64,000 nt of DNA from Bacteroidota bacterium (GCA_021801605.1 JAJYXU010000077.1:1-64000); one strand, 5' to 3'. Shown: positions 36,880 through 45,373, counted from the stretch's first letter. Notes: a model not told the origin generated them from the letters alone. Numbers and translations are program-made.

Positions 36880-38247
36880 GTGGAAGTTGTCATAAGTCAT
36901 TTGAAAAATAATTTTAACAGTTACCTGGAAGAATTAAAAGATTATTTAAGAATTCCAAGTATTAGCACTCTTGAATCGCATAAGGATGAAATGATCAGAT
37001 GTGCTGGCTTTGCTGTTCAAAAATTGAAAGACGCGGGAATGACTCGTGTTGAAATATTTCCAACTGCAGGCAATCCGCTTGTTTACGCAGAATGGCTCGG
37101 TAAAGTTGGTAAACCAACGGTTCTGATATATGGTCATTATGATGTTCAACCTACTGATCCGTTAGACTTATGGACAGACCCACCTTTTGAACCGGTAATT
37201 CGAGATGGTAAAATTTGGGCACGCGGCGCAAATGATAACAAGGGACAGCATTTTGTGCATATTAAAAGTGTTGAAGCATTTTTTAAAACACTTGGAGAGC
37301 TTCCTCTAAATGTAAAATTTATTCTTGAAGGAGAAGAAGAGATTGGCAGTAATAACCTTGTTTTATTTTTAAAAGAAAATCAAGATTTGCTAAAGTGTGA
37401 TGCTGTCTTAATTTCAGATACAAGTATGTATGCTAAAGGCATTCCTACCATTACATACGGTTTACGCGGATTGCTCTATATGGAAGTTGAAGTAACCGGA
37501 CCAGACCGCGATTTACATTCCGGAAGTTTCGGCGGTGCAGTTGCTAATCCGATTAATGAATTGGCAAAAATAATTTCAAAATTGCATGATAAGAATGGGA
37601 AAGTAACTATTCCTAATTTTTATAAAGACGTTCTGAAGGTGGCGAAAAATGAAAAAGATAATTTCAAACTGCTAAAGTTTTCCGATAAACAATATGCAAA
37701 AGAACTCGGCGTAAAAGAGTTACAAGGTGAAAAAGGTTTTACAACTTTGGAAAGATTGTGGATTCGTCCAACTTTAGATTGTAATGGAATCATTGGCGGA
37801 TTTACAGAGAAAGGTGCCAAGACGGTTCTTCCTTCTAAAGCATTGGCTAAAATCAGTATGCGTCTCGTTCCAAATCAAGATCCCGTTAAACTTGCAAAAG
37901 AATTCACAAAACATATCTATTCGCTTTCTCCGAAGAGCATCAAAACTGAAGTGCGAACCATGCATTATGGTTATGGTGTTGTAGTTCCTTTGGAAAGCAA
38001 AGCTATTAATGCGGCGTCAAAGGCAACTGCAAAAGCTTTCGGTAAAAAAACTATTTTTACTCGCGAAGGCGGTTCTATTCCTGTAGTCGTAGATTTTGTT
38101 AAAGAATTAAAAGCTCCCGCTGTGTTAATGGGATTAGGACTGGATTCAGATGATATTCATTCTCCAAATGAACATTTTCTTCTAGAAAATTTCGAAAAGG
38201 GACTCTACGCCTCTGCTTATTTTCTAGATGAATTTTCAAAGATGTAA
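36880..38247 (+). CDS. M20 family dipeptidase / carboxypeptidase
   Basis: I prefer the GTG at 36880, which has GGAG six bases upstream, over the GTG at 36868; the protein is then 455 residues. Zinc ligand motifs are YGHYDVQP near residue 86 and ARGANDNKGQ. The catalytic glutamates are in LEGEEEIGS, an aspartate ligand in ISDTSM, and a last histidine in DDIHSPNEHF. The layout matches cytosolic dipeptidases of the M20 CPDG2/CNDP type with a lid dimerisation domain. It hydrolyses small peptides; specificity is unknown. Confidence 0.88.
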   Translation: MEVVISHLKNNFNSYLEELKDYLRIPSISTLESHKDEMIRCAGFAVQKLKDAGMTRVEIFPTAGNPLVYAEWLGKVGKPTVLIYGHYDVQPTDPLDLWTDPPFEPVIRDGKIWARGANDNKGQHFVHIKSVEAFFKTLGELPLNVKFILEGEEEIGSNNLVLFLKENQDLLKCDAVLISDTSMYAKGIPTITYGLRGLLYMEVEVTGPDRDLHSGSFGGAVANPINELAKIISKLHDKNGKVTIPNFYKDVLKVAKNEKDNFKLLKFSDKQYAKELGVKELQGEKGFTTLERLWIRPTLDCNGIIGGFTEKGAKTVLPSKALAKISMRLVPNQDPVKLAKEFTKHIYSLSPKSIKTEVRTMHYGYGVVVPLESKAINAASKATAKAFGKKTIFTREGGSIPVVVDFVKELKAPAVLMGLGLDSDDIHSPNEHFLLENFEKGLYASAYFLDEFSKM

Positions 38248-38290
38248 TTTTAGTTGTCAATATTTCTTTTTAACAAAACAGGATAGCACA

Positions 38291-39148
38291 ATGAAACTCT
38301 ATAAATTATTTATAGTGGTTTCTCTTTTAGGATTGATCGCTCTTGCATCATGCACATCCAAAAAGGGGGAAGCGGAAGGCGATGCTGCTACTTCAAGTGC
38401 TAAAGATGAAGAGCTTAGAACGTACAATATAGACATTCAGAAAGAACAGACTAAGAACCGGTTTGAGTGTGATACTATCTCTTTAAAAGAATTTATTCTT
38501 AACAATTATGATAAAGGAACTTATCTTGTTCAGTTTGATAGAACTTACACTTTAAATGTACCAAAGGAAGCTGTGGTTTACTTTAGAGATGGCGGAAACT
38601 TCGTCCTTTCAGTAATTGCAAAGTCAAAACCCAGTGAACGCAACATCGAGACAAAAAATGTAATTGGATTTGAATCAAGCTATATCAATTTAGACAGTAC
38701 AAAACTCGGCACCGCATTTTTCTGGTTAACTTTATTCGAATGCAAAGATGGACAGTTCGAAAAACTTTGGGAATCGGAAGTTCCGATTCATGGTGGCTTC
38801 AATCGAATTACGATCAAGAATTGGAAAGCAAAAAATATAAAGTACGTAGAACTGAATTATGAAGATGGAATTATCTCCGGTCATAGAAATTATAACTTCT
38901 TTATGATTGATGGCTGGCGAAAACCACCACATCTTTTGGAAACTTATACCGGAATTGCATTAAAGAGAACTCTCGCAAATATTAACAACGATAAATTTCC
39001 GGATTATTACGAGTTTCTTTTTACGAAAAGTTCACGGCAAGACTCACTTTATTCTATCCGTGTTCTCGATTCAATTCCGTTTTATTGGAGTGTAAAGAGG
39101 CAACTTTACATATCAGATAAAAACGCGAGATGGTTTAGAAAATATTAA
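38291..39148 (+). CDS. Lipoprotein of unknown function
   Basis: The start is the ATG at 38291; upstream track sequence overlaps the dipeptidase end. The protein has 285 residues with a clear lipobox (GLIALASC) placing the lipidated cysteine near residue 21. The mature part is beta-rich and contains KTNRFECDTISLKEF-like and YNFFMIDGWRKPPH-like segments, but no family I recognise. The stop codon is immediately followed, without a gap, by a palindromic repeat. Confidence 0.75.
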   Translation: MKLYKLFIVVSLLGLIALASCTSKKGEAEGDAATSSAKDEELRTYNIDIQKEQTKNRFECDTISLKEFILNNYDKGTYLVQFDRTYTLNVPKEAVVYFRDGGNFVLSVIAKSKPSERNIETKNVIGFESSYINLDSTKLGTAFFWLTLFECKDGQFEKLWESEVPIHGGFNRITIKNWKAKNIKYVELNYEDGIISGHRNYNFFMIDGWRKPPHLLETYTGIALKRTLANINNDKFPDYYEFLFTKSSRQDSLYSIRVLDSIPFYWSVKRQLYISDKNARWFRKY

Positions 39149-39253
39149 TTAAGGGTGGTTCTAAAAATTATCTTTTTTAAAAATTTAACACAGAGAACGC
39201 AAAGAATACGCAGAGTTCGCAGAGAATATTGAAGTTTTTAGAACCACCCTTAA
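39149..39253. repeat. ~105 bp palindromic element, copy C
   Basis: This is the best-preserved copy: TTAAGGGTGGTTCTAAAAA on the left and TTTTTAGAACCACCCTTAA on the right form a perfect 19-bp inverted repeat. The interior has ACACAGAGAACGCAAAGAATACGC and TTCGCAGAGAA. It begins at the base after the lipoprotein's TAA stop and ends 25 bp before the next start codon. The pair of arms could form one long hairpin in the transcript. Confidence 0.88.
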
Positions 39254-39278
39254 GCTACATAAAAGAGAAAAGGATAGA

Positions 39279-40373
39279 ATGTTTCAGGAGAATCAACTAG
39301 TGTCGTCCATAACCGATTATTTGGATAAAAAATTCCCGGATAACGTAAAAATTAATTCTACGTTTAGAAGTTTTACTTCTGCAAGAGAAGAATTTGATTC
39401 GCTGCGCAATGGAATTGGTTTACGGATCAACTCCGAATTGATGCTGATTCAATTGACCGGCAAAGATGTATTGGATTTTTTACATCGAGTTTCATCAAAT
39501 ACCGTAAAAGATTTAAAAATATTGGAAAAGAGAAACACACTCTTCTTAAATGAAAAAGGAAGATTTATAGATCGTACTACTCTTATCAGCTTTGAAAATG
39601 ATTTTCTTCTGATTGGTAATTCGAAAAATAGCAGACAACTTTACAGTTGGATTGATAAATTCATCATTACGGAAGATATTAAAATTAAAGATGTCTCCGG
39701 TAATTTTGTGGTTGTTGATTTTATCGGGCGTCAGTCGGAATCATTTTTAACACTTCTGATCGGGAAAGAAATCAACACACTTGATTTTACTAACGTGAGA
39801 AGATTTGATGTTGACGGTTTTACATTATACTTTTTTGTTGATCAAGAGGTAAATGGAATCAAGATTTACAAAGCATTGATAGATACAGAAAAGAGTGTTG
39901 ATTTTATTGAACACCTTTTTAGTATAAAAAGTGTTTTCGATTTGTATGTGGTTGGCGATGATGCATTTGACGCATTCAGAATTGAAAATAAAATCCCGAT
40001 TTATCCCAACGAAATTAATGATGAAACCAATCCGCACGAAGTAAATCTTATCCATGAAGTTTGTTTTACTAAGGGTTGTTATATCGGGCAAGAAGTTATT
40101 GCAAGACTTGATACATATGACAAAGTTCAGAAAAGATTATTGCAAATAGGATTGAACGATGAAGTCAATCCAGCTGATTCTTTTGTAATTCTTGATTCAC
40201 TTAATAATGAAGTGGGCAAGATTACAACCTTATCCAAAGCGGAACTATTACCGGAACAGAAAGGTTTAGCAATAATCAGAAAAAAAGTTTTGGAAAACGA
40301 AACACTTTATTCGATAGAGTCTAATAAAAAAAAGGTAGTCTTACAATTTTATGAGCTGCCGGAATCAAAATGA
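39279..40373 (+). CDS. ygfZ: Folate-binding YgfZ/GcvT-like protein
   Basis: This 364-residue protein carries the YgfZ signature KGCYIGQEVIARLDTYDKVQKRL, which includes the conserved cysteine. The N-terminal GcvT-like fold is seen in LIQLTGKDVLDFLHRVSSNTVKDL. YgfZ (IBA57 in eukaryotes) uses tetrahydrofolate and supports repair or maturation of some iron-sulfur enzymes. Its stop overlaps the pduO-like start by 4 bp (ATGA). Confidence 0.9.
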   Translation: MFQENQLVSSITDYLDKKFPDNVKINSTFRSFTSAREEFDSLRNGIGLRINSELMLIQLTGKDVLDFLHRVSSNTVKDLKILEKRNTLFLNEKGRFIDRTTLISFENDFLLIGNSKNSRQLYSWIDKFIITEDIKIKDVSGNFVVVDFIGRQSESFLTLLIGKEINTLDFTNVRRFDVDGFTLYFFVDQEVNGIKIYKALIDTEKSVDFIEHLFSIKSVFDLYVVGDDAFDAFRIENKIPIYPNEINDETNPHEVNLIHEVCFTKGCYIGQEVIARLDTYDKVQKRLLQIGLNDEVNPADSFVILDSLNNEVGKITTLSKAELLPEQKGLAIIRKKVLENETLYSIESNKKKVVLQFYELPESK

Positions 40374-40918
40374 AAATTTATACTAAGACCGGTGATAAAG
40401 GAGAGACTTCACTCTTTGGCGGTAAAAGAGTTTGGAAAGATGATCTGAGAATTCAAGCATATGGTACTACAGACGAACTGAATGCGGTTCTTGGTATTGC
40501 AGTAGCTGAATTATCTGATACGGAACTTAAAGATGTAATTTCAGGTATACAGAATGATTTATTTACGGTAGGTTCCGATTTGGCTTCACCGCTTGAAAAA
40601 GAGAATAAAAATTTTGTTATACCTCGAGTTGATCTAAACTTTGTAACACGGCTTGAATTACTGATTGATAAATTCGATTCACAACTTCCTGTATTGAAAA
40701 ATTTTATTTTACCGGGAGGTTCAAAAGTTTCTGCAATTTTACATCATGCAAGAACTGTTTGCCGTAGAGCCGAACGTGAAGTTGTTGCATTATCTAGAAT
40801 AGAAGGGATTAATGATCAAATTGAAGTATATTTGAACCGTCTTTCTGATCTATTATTTGTATTAGCAAGATTTGAAAATTTTTCGTCAAAGCACCCTGAT
40901 ATTGAATGGAAGAAATAA
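40370..40918 (+). CDS. PduO-type cob(I)alamin adenosyltransferase
   Basis: This 182-residue protein has the N-terminal ATP-binding motif YTKTGDKGETSLFGGKRVWKDD and the helix motif YGTTDELNAVLG. The C-terminal block is HHARTVCRRAEREVV, followed by NRLSDLLFVLAR. It transfers the adenosyl group from ATP to cob(I)alamin to make coenzyme B12. No B12 biosynthesis gene or riboswitch is near. It is translationally coupled to the YgfZ gene and is directly upstream of tmRNA. Confidence 0.93.
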   Translation: MKIYTKTGDKGETSLFGGKRVWKDDLRIQAYGTTDELNAVLGIAVAELSDTELKDVISGIQNDLFTVGSDLASPLEKENKNFVIPRVDLNFVTRLELLIDKFDSQLPVLKNFILPGGSKVSAILHHARTVCRRAEREVVALSRIEGINDQIEVYLNRLSDLLFVLARFENFSSKHPDIEWKK

Positions 40919-40948
40919 TTCTAAATTCTCCATTCTCAATTATTTTTC

Positions 40949-41297
40949 GGGGGTGACATTGGCTTCGACGGGGTTATCAGTTCTTTGAATTGCACACCGT
41001 GTTCTCCGTAGACACGTTAAACGACGGTAAAAAAGATAAAAGGCGAATATAACTACGCTTTAGCTGCGTAATTTACGCAGCCGTTCTTCAGTTCCGCTCA
41101 CGCCGGGGATTGAAAGAACGCCGCTTGGCGTGATAGCTGAATCGAACTTCCGGATAGAAGAGGCGAACTAAATTTCGGAATTGTCCCGCTAAAATCTGTC
41201 TCTTGATGTTAACGGGATGAAATCAAAAAAGAGACTATGTGTGTAGAAGTTCATTGGATTATAATTTCGGACCCGGGTTCGACTCCCGGCACCTCCA
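40949..41297 (+). ncRNA. ssrA: Transfer-messenger RNA (tmRNA)
   Basis: The 5' end GGGGGTGACATTGGCTTCGACGGGG and the 3' end with T-loop GGGTTCGACTCCC and acceptor CACCTCC plus discriminator A are diagnostic. The acceptor stem pairs over 7 bp with one G-U. CCA is not encoded (next bases CTC). The tag reading frame follows an A-rich stretch and reads GGC GAA TAT AAC TAC GCT TTA GCT GCG TAA at 41042-41071, giving GEYNYALAA, a Bacteroidetes-like tag. It rescues stalled ribosomes together with SmpB. Confidence 0.96.
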
Positions 41298-41298
41298 C

Positions 41299-41334
41299 TC
41301 GGCTTCGTTTTGAGCTTGCGAAAAAAGAAGCCGA
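41299..41334 (+). terminator. Hairpin directly after tmRNA
   Basis: TCGGCTTC and GAAGCCGA form an 8-bp stem immediately after the tmRNA 3' end. A run of six A precedes the right arm rather than a T run following it, so termination on the plus strand is uncertain. A second hairpin, GTCCC-gtatttt-GGGAC, lies at 41345-41361 and GTTTTGAGCT / AGCTCAAAAC frames both. The whole 41298-41410 stretch is highly self-complementary. Confidence 0.4.
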
Positions 41335-41411
41335 ACACGGCGTAGTCCCGTATTTTGGGACGAAGCCGGTAAGTTCGGCTATAGAATATAGGAGCTCAAA
41401 ACTACGCCGTA

Positions 41412-41776
41412 GTACTACTCGGCTATGTTTTATTACGTCTATATATTAGAGAGTATCAAGTATCCCGAAAATTATTATGTCGGTTGTACCATCAATCTTA
41501 AAAGACGGTTAGACAAACATAATCAAGGGGGATCACCTCATACATCAAAATACAAACCCTGGCGACTCACTACAGCAATTTCATTCTCCGAAAAACACAA
41601 AGCGTACTCCTTCGAAAAATACTTGAAGAGTCATTCCGGCAGAGCATTCTCAAAAAAGCATTTTTAATATCTATTGGAAAATATTCTTCATCAACTGCTT
41701 CCATTACCCATAGACCATATAGTTCTTCACATTCAGTACTCCAATCAATTTCTTTGCGAGTCACCCCGAGTAGTAC
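41412..41776. repeat. 11-bp inverted repeat framing the GIY-YIG ORF
   Basis: GTACTACTCGG at 41412-41422 and its exact complement CCGAGTAGTAC at 41766-41776 enclose the GIY-YIG gene. They may mark the limits of a small mobile unit of ~365 bp. The match is short, so chance or gene-conversion explanations remain possible. Confidence 0.45.
41425..41667 (+). CDS. GIY-YIG nuclease superfamily protein downstream of tmRNA
   Basis: This 80-residue protein is a single GIY-YIG domain: FYYVYILES then NYYVGCTINLKRRLDKHN with the catalytic arginine, and the metal-binding glutamate in SFEKYLKSHSGRAF. Stand-alone proteins of this kind resemble the catalytic part of homing endonucleases and UvrC. It is flanked by an 11-bp inverted repeat, GTACTACTCGG at 41412 and CCGAGTAGTAC at 41766. 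ACTCGGCT occurs both at the tmRNA end and just before the ORF, suggesting an inserted unit. Confidence 0.8.
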   Translation: MFYYVYILESIKYPENYYVGCTINLKRRLDKHNQGGSPHTSKYKPWRLTTAISFSEKHKAYSFEKYLKSHSGRAFSKKHF

Positions 41777-41872
41777 AAATGCAATGCTACTACTATTAAC
41801 AACAGAGTAAAAATTATCTTGACTTAATGCAGATAAAATTCACACTATCTTATCTGAGGATAAAAACCATAC

Positions 41873-41968
41873 ATGGCGCTTAGCTGGAATGAAATTAAAG
41901 ACCGCGCAGTAAAGTTTTCAAAAGAATGGGCGGGTACATTTAACGAAGATGCCGACGCAATCTGTTGA
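41873..41968 (+). pseudogene. Remnant: N-terminus of a type IIL/MmeI-like DNA methyltransferase
   Basis: A 31-codon frame reads MALSWNEIKDRAVKFSKEW and then ends at TGA. This opening closely resembles the N-terminus I know from large class I DNA methylase/restriction proteins of the MmeI or Eco57I type, which are ~900 residues or more. The rest is gone, so this is a deletion scar of a restriction-modification gene. The surrounding ~500 bp (41668-42185) otherwise holds no complete gene, only a TTGC-ttcgctc-GCAA hairpin near 41990. Confidence 0.55.
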
Positions 41969-42185
41969 TTTTGAGCTAAATACTAAAAATTGCTTCGCTC
42001 GCAATGACGAATACAAAAAATACCTTTTTAGAATGGACTCTATTATAATCACCAAATACTTTTGAAAAATTTTATTCCAATTAATACAAGCATTATAATC
42101 AGGTACAATCTTAAAAATATCATGGCAAACTTTACCATGGGAGTTGTTTTTACTTGCGGCATCTTCAACCTCTGATTTAATTTTT

Positions 42186-43469
42186 TTAAACGGCTCCAGC
42201 CAAAATATCTTTATCTTTAATTACACCTAACAGTTTATCATGCCTGTCAACAATAGGTATCATTCTGTAATGATACTTCGCAAATAATTCTTCAAGATCA
42301 TCTCTAAGATCTTCCTCTTCGGCTGTTACTACCGGCGAGACCATAATATCTACCAGCATAGTTTCATCCGGTGCAATTACAAGTTCTCTTAAATCAACAA
42401 CACCAAGAAGTGTATTATCTTCGGGAGTGATTACATAAATGTAAGATATATTACTCCGATCAACATCCGAGTTTTTTAATGACTTTAAAATTTCACTGGC
42501 TGTTTTTTCTTTTGGCGCAGCAAAATAGTTAGATGTCATCATCACACGGGCTGTTTCTTCTTTCTCTGATAAGATCTTGCTAATTTTTTCTGCATCGGCT
42601 TCCGGCACCAATTGGATTAATTCAATAACATCATCGTTTGGAAGAACAGAAAACAAATTAGCGAGCTGGGGGATTGACATCTCGGATAAAATATTTTGTG
42701 CTCTTTCCTTGCGAAGATTTGACATTAATTGTCTTTTAGCCCGTGGTTCAGCTTCAATTAATGTTTCAGCGGCAGTTTCCGAGTCAAGGGCAGAAAAAAC
42801 AGCCTGCTGTTCTTTGCCTGAAAGTTCTTCCAGCGCATCAGCAAGATCTTCTGCAGGCAATTCTTTAATTTGATTTCTAGTAATCGAAAGTGAAACTTTA
42901 TCTTTGCTTCCGGCATCTTCAAGAGATAACGGCTGAACATATTTCCATGGTATAAGCTGATCTTTCATTACTCTTATTCTTCTGAAACCCCACTTTCGTA
43001 AAAATCCATTGAATGAAATATCAACATGAACGATTATCATTTTTTCTTTTGTTTCAAGAAGATGAACATCATTTACAACTTCAATTCTTCTTCCATCCAT
43101 ATCAAGAATTGTTCTGCCGATCAAATGTTCGTTTACTAAAATCCATCCCGGTTGATCAACAAAGGGTGGATAGGTTTTTCCTTCTTCAAGTTTCTGAACA
43201 AAAATTGCATCATCTTCAATCTTTATCACTTTATCCCATTGAACAAATTCTGTAGGTTTTCCCCAACCATGTTCAATATAAATTCCAATTGCTTCGGGAA
43301 ATGGTTCGCTAAGTTTGAAAACAATATCTGTAACCTTTCCGATTTTGTCTTTAATTTTTCCGGCACAAACAGGCAGCTTAATAAGCTCAAGAAAATTTAA
43401 AAATCTAAATTCTTTTGTGCCTGAAGGCAGTTCGTGCATCTTAATCGTGTGATTATTTAATTGTGCCAT
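42186..43469 (-). CDS. PRC-barrel / MgtE-N / CBS domain protein without a pore
   Basis: This 427-residue soluble protein has two N-terminal PRC-barrel-like segments (to about residue 185), then an MgtE intracellular N domain (LPAEDLADALEELSGKEQQAVF, ANLFSVLPNDDVIELIQLVP), then a CBS pair ending ELFAKYHYRMIPIVDRHDKLLGVI. The membrane channel of true MgtE is absent. In MgtE these domains sense Mg2+. It starts 11 bp after an Nramp-related transporter gene, so it is likely the regulatory partner of that transporter. The same pairing is, to my knowledge, seen in other bacteria. Confidence 0.85.
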   Translation of the reverse strand: MAQLNNHTIKMHELPSGTKEFRFLNFLELIKLPVCAGKIKDKIGKVTDIVFKLSEPFPEAIGIYIEHGWGKPTEFVQWDKVIKIEDDAIFVQKLEEGKTYPPFVDQPGWILVNEHLIGRTILDMDGRRIEVVNDVHLLETKEKMIIVHVDISFNGFLRKWGFRRIRVMKDQLIPWKYVQPLSLEDAGSKDKVSLSITRNQIKELPAEDLADALEELSGKEQQAVFSALDSETAAETLIEAEPRAKRQLMSNLRKERAQNILSEMSIPQLANLFSVLPNDDVIELIQLVPEADAEKISKILSEKEETARVMMTSNYFAAPKEKTASEILKSLKNSDVDRSNISYIYVITPEDNTLLGVVDLRELVIAPDETMLVDIMVSPVVTAEEEDLRDDLEELFAKYHYRMIPIVDRHDKLLGVIKDKDILAGAV

Positions 43470-43479
43470 AATTTTTCTC

Positions 43480-44796
43480 CTACCCTAACTTTATAAACTC
43501 AGGGAATAGAATAGTTAAGCCGAACAATGTTGAGATAAGAACCGTAAAAATTGTGATGCCCCAGTTAATAATATTTTGTGTCCGGGTGTTTTTGTATTCA
43601 CCCATTAAATTCTCATCATTCAAAAGTAGAATTAAAAACATTAACGCTGCGGGTAATAACGTAACCGCCACAACCTGGACAAACATTGTTATTGTGATAA
43701 GCGGTGCACTGGGAATTAGCACAATAGCGCCTGCTGTTGCAAGAGTTCCGAGATAGATAACGTAAAACCATGGCGCATCCTTAACGCTTTTATTAAGTGA
43801 ATGTGCCCATCCAAATACTTCTCCGACCGCCCATGATGTTGAGAGCGAGATGCACAAAGCACCAAGAAATCCCGCATCGAAAAGACCGATAGCAAATAAT
43901 CTCCGTGCCCAATCTCCCTGCCCATGGGGAAGTAAAGGAACTAAAGCATCTGCCGATTGTTTTGCGTCTTGAATGATTATTTGTGGAGAGTGATAATAAA
44001 ATGCAGCACCGGTAACGATGATAATAAAAACGGCAACAATGCCGGTTAATGTTGAACCAGCCAGCGTATCTATCTTGCCATACTTAATATCTCTTACATC
44101 CATACCTTTATCAACAACGGCACTCTGTTGAAAAAATATTTGCCAGGGTGTAATTGTAGTTCCAATATTTGCCATCACAATAAAAATTAAATCTTGTGTT
44201 AAGCCACCGGGAAATTTTGGATTCACAAAACCATTTGCAACTGCACCCCAACCCGGTGCTGTAGGCGTGTCCATTGCCCATAATGCTGCAGGTATGTAGA
44301 CAAGATTGAAAACGCAAAACAACAGTGTAATTTTTTCGAACGTCCAATATTTGCCTGAGAGAACGATCATCATCAAGATAGCTGTTACAAATAGAAATGT
44401 AATCCATGGAGGAACGCCAAACATCAGCATTGCTTCTGTCATGCCGATATATTCTGTAACCAGAGTAAGCCAATTAACTACTGCGAGATCAAAAATTGAA
44501 AACCATCCCCAAAATTTTCCAAAACCGTCGAAGATAGCTTCTGCATGACCGCGTTTTGTTACGGCACCAAGGCGAACGGTCATCTCCTGAATAAAATATG
44601 CCATTGGTATTAGAATAAAAAATACCCAAAGCAAATTGAATCCATACTTTGAACCTGTTACGGCATAAGTTGAGATACCTCCCGCATCGTTATCGGCAAC
44701 CATGGTAATTATACCGGGACCTACAACAGCAAACAGTAATATTGTACGGCGTTTGAATCTGCTTAGATAATGTATGGTTTTGCTTATCCAGAACAT
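43480..44796 (-). CDS. Nramp-related divalent metal (probably Mg2+) transporter
   Basis: This 438-residue membrane protein has about 11 helices. The helix-1 motif, DPGN in classical Nramp, is ADNDAGGISTYAVTG here. The helix-6 region, where Mn/Fe transporters have a metal-binding methionine (A-x-x-MPH), reads MANIGTTITPWQIFFQQ. Loss of that methionine signature is a mark of Nramp-related magnesium transporters (NRMT). With an MgtE-N/CBS gene directly downstream, Mg2+ is the most likely substrate (inference). Confidence 0.8.
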   Translation of the reverse strand: MFWISKTIHYLSRFKRRTILLFAVVGPGIITMVADNDAGGISTYAVTGSKYGFNLLWVFFILIPMAYFIQEMTVRLGAVTKRGHAEAIFDGFGKFWGWFSIFDLAVVNWLTLVTEYIGMTEAMLMFGVPPWITFLFVTAILMMIVLSGKYWTFEKITLLFCVFNLVYIPAALWAMDTPTAPGWGAVANGFVNPKFPGGLTQDLIFIVMANIGTTITPWQIFFQQSAVVDKGMDVRDIKYGKIDTLAGSTLTGIVAVFIIIVTGAAFYYHSPQIIIQDAKQSADALVPLLPHGQGDWARRLFAIGLFDAGFLGALCISLSTSWAVGEVFGWAHSLNKSVKDAPWFYVIYLGTLATAGAIVLIPSAPLITITMFVQVVAVTLLPAALMFLILLLNDENLMGEYKNTRTQNIINWGITIFTVLISTLFGLTILFPEFIKLG

Positions 44797-44908
44797 TAAT
44801 ATGCTTCCCCAAACAAAATTATTGAAATTTCTTTAATAGGTATTTTCAAATTGCAATTTAGTTAATGATTACTAGTAGGCAAAATAAATTGTTCAAGTCT
44901 ATGGGCAG

Positions 44909-45373
44909 TTATACTTTCTTATTCTGAAAAAGTTTTAGGAACTCTTCATTATTTTTTTCTAATTGACTGATCTTTTCCACTTCATCGTTTTTTACAGTAG
45001 ATTTTTCAGTTTCTCTATAAAAATCGTCGGACGATATTACCTTGCAGCCGCAAACCTTCCCGAAGTTCATCAAACTGTGATCTGAAGTTACAAGAATAAT
45101 CAATCTTGGATTGAGAGAGTTCTCTATTTCTTGTCTGATAAAGTTATCGGACTGTTGATTGAAAGAATATGTTATTTTTCCTTTTGAGATAGATAAAGGA
45201 AGATTTGGGTGACCATCAAAGTGAAGTGAAAGTTTTACCTTCTTGCCTGCAAAATGTCTATTGAGAAAGTAAATTAAATTCTCGCGGCTAGCCTGTTTAT
45301 CTTTTTTTTGAAGTTGTTGTAATGATTTGATTCTGCCGATCAAATTGTTACCGTCAATTATATAGTAGTTCAT
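44909..45373 (-). CDS. YacP-like NYN domain ribonuclease
   Basis: This 154-residue protein opens with MNYYIIDGNNLIGRIKSL, the PIN/NYN aspartate-containing motif, continues with VKLSLHFDGHPN, and then ILVTSDHSLMNFGKVCGCKVISSDDF with further acidic metal ligands. YacP-type (Rae1-like) nucleases cleave RNA, in some bacteria ribosome-bound mRNA. The C-terminus is a charged helix. It is divergent from dapF across ~208 bp that shows nothing notable. Confidence 0.75.
   Translation of the reverse strand: MNYYIIDGNNLIGRIKSLQQLQKKDKQASRENLIYFLNRHFAGKKVKLSLHFDGHPNLPLSISKGKITYSFNQQSDNFIRQEIENSLNPRLIILVTSDHSLMNFGKVCGCKVISSDDFYRETEKSTVKNDEVEKISQLEKNNEEFLKLFQNKKV

Noticed and set aside
41281-41296. A separate tRNA gene at GGGTTCGACTCCC
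   Set aside because: The T-arm belongs to tmRNA; no anticodon arm or D arm sits at tRNA spacing, while the paired 5' end lies ~330 bp upstream.
41237-41449. 70-residue ORF over the tmRNA 3' end
   Set aside because: It overlaps the tRNA-like domain of tmRNA and the hairpin-rich spacer; the tmRNA assignment explains the sequence.
41570-41764. Minus-strand ORF beginning MTRKEIDWSTECEELYGLW
   Set aside because: The first ~30 residues look protein-like and may be another gene fragment, but the rest is antisense to the GIY-YIG ORF and I cannot name a family. Not supported as a gene.
44797-44908. Mg2+ riboswitch (M-box or ykkC-like) before the Nramp-related gene
   Set aside because: Only about 110 bp separates it from the next gene and I see no stems long enough to match an M-box.
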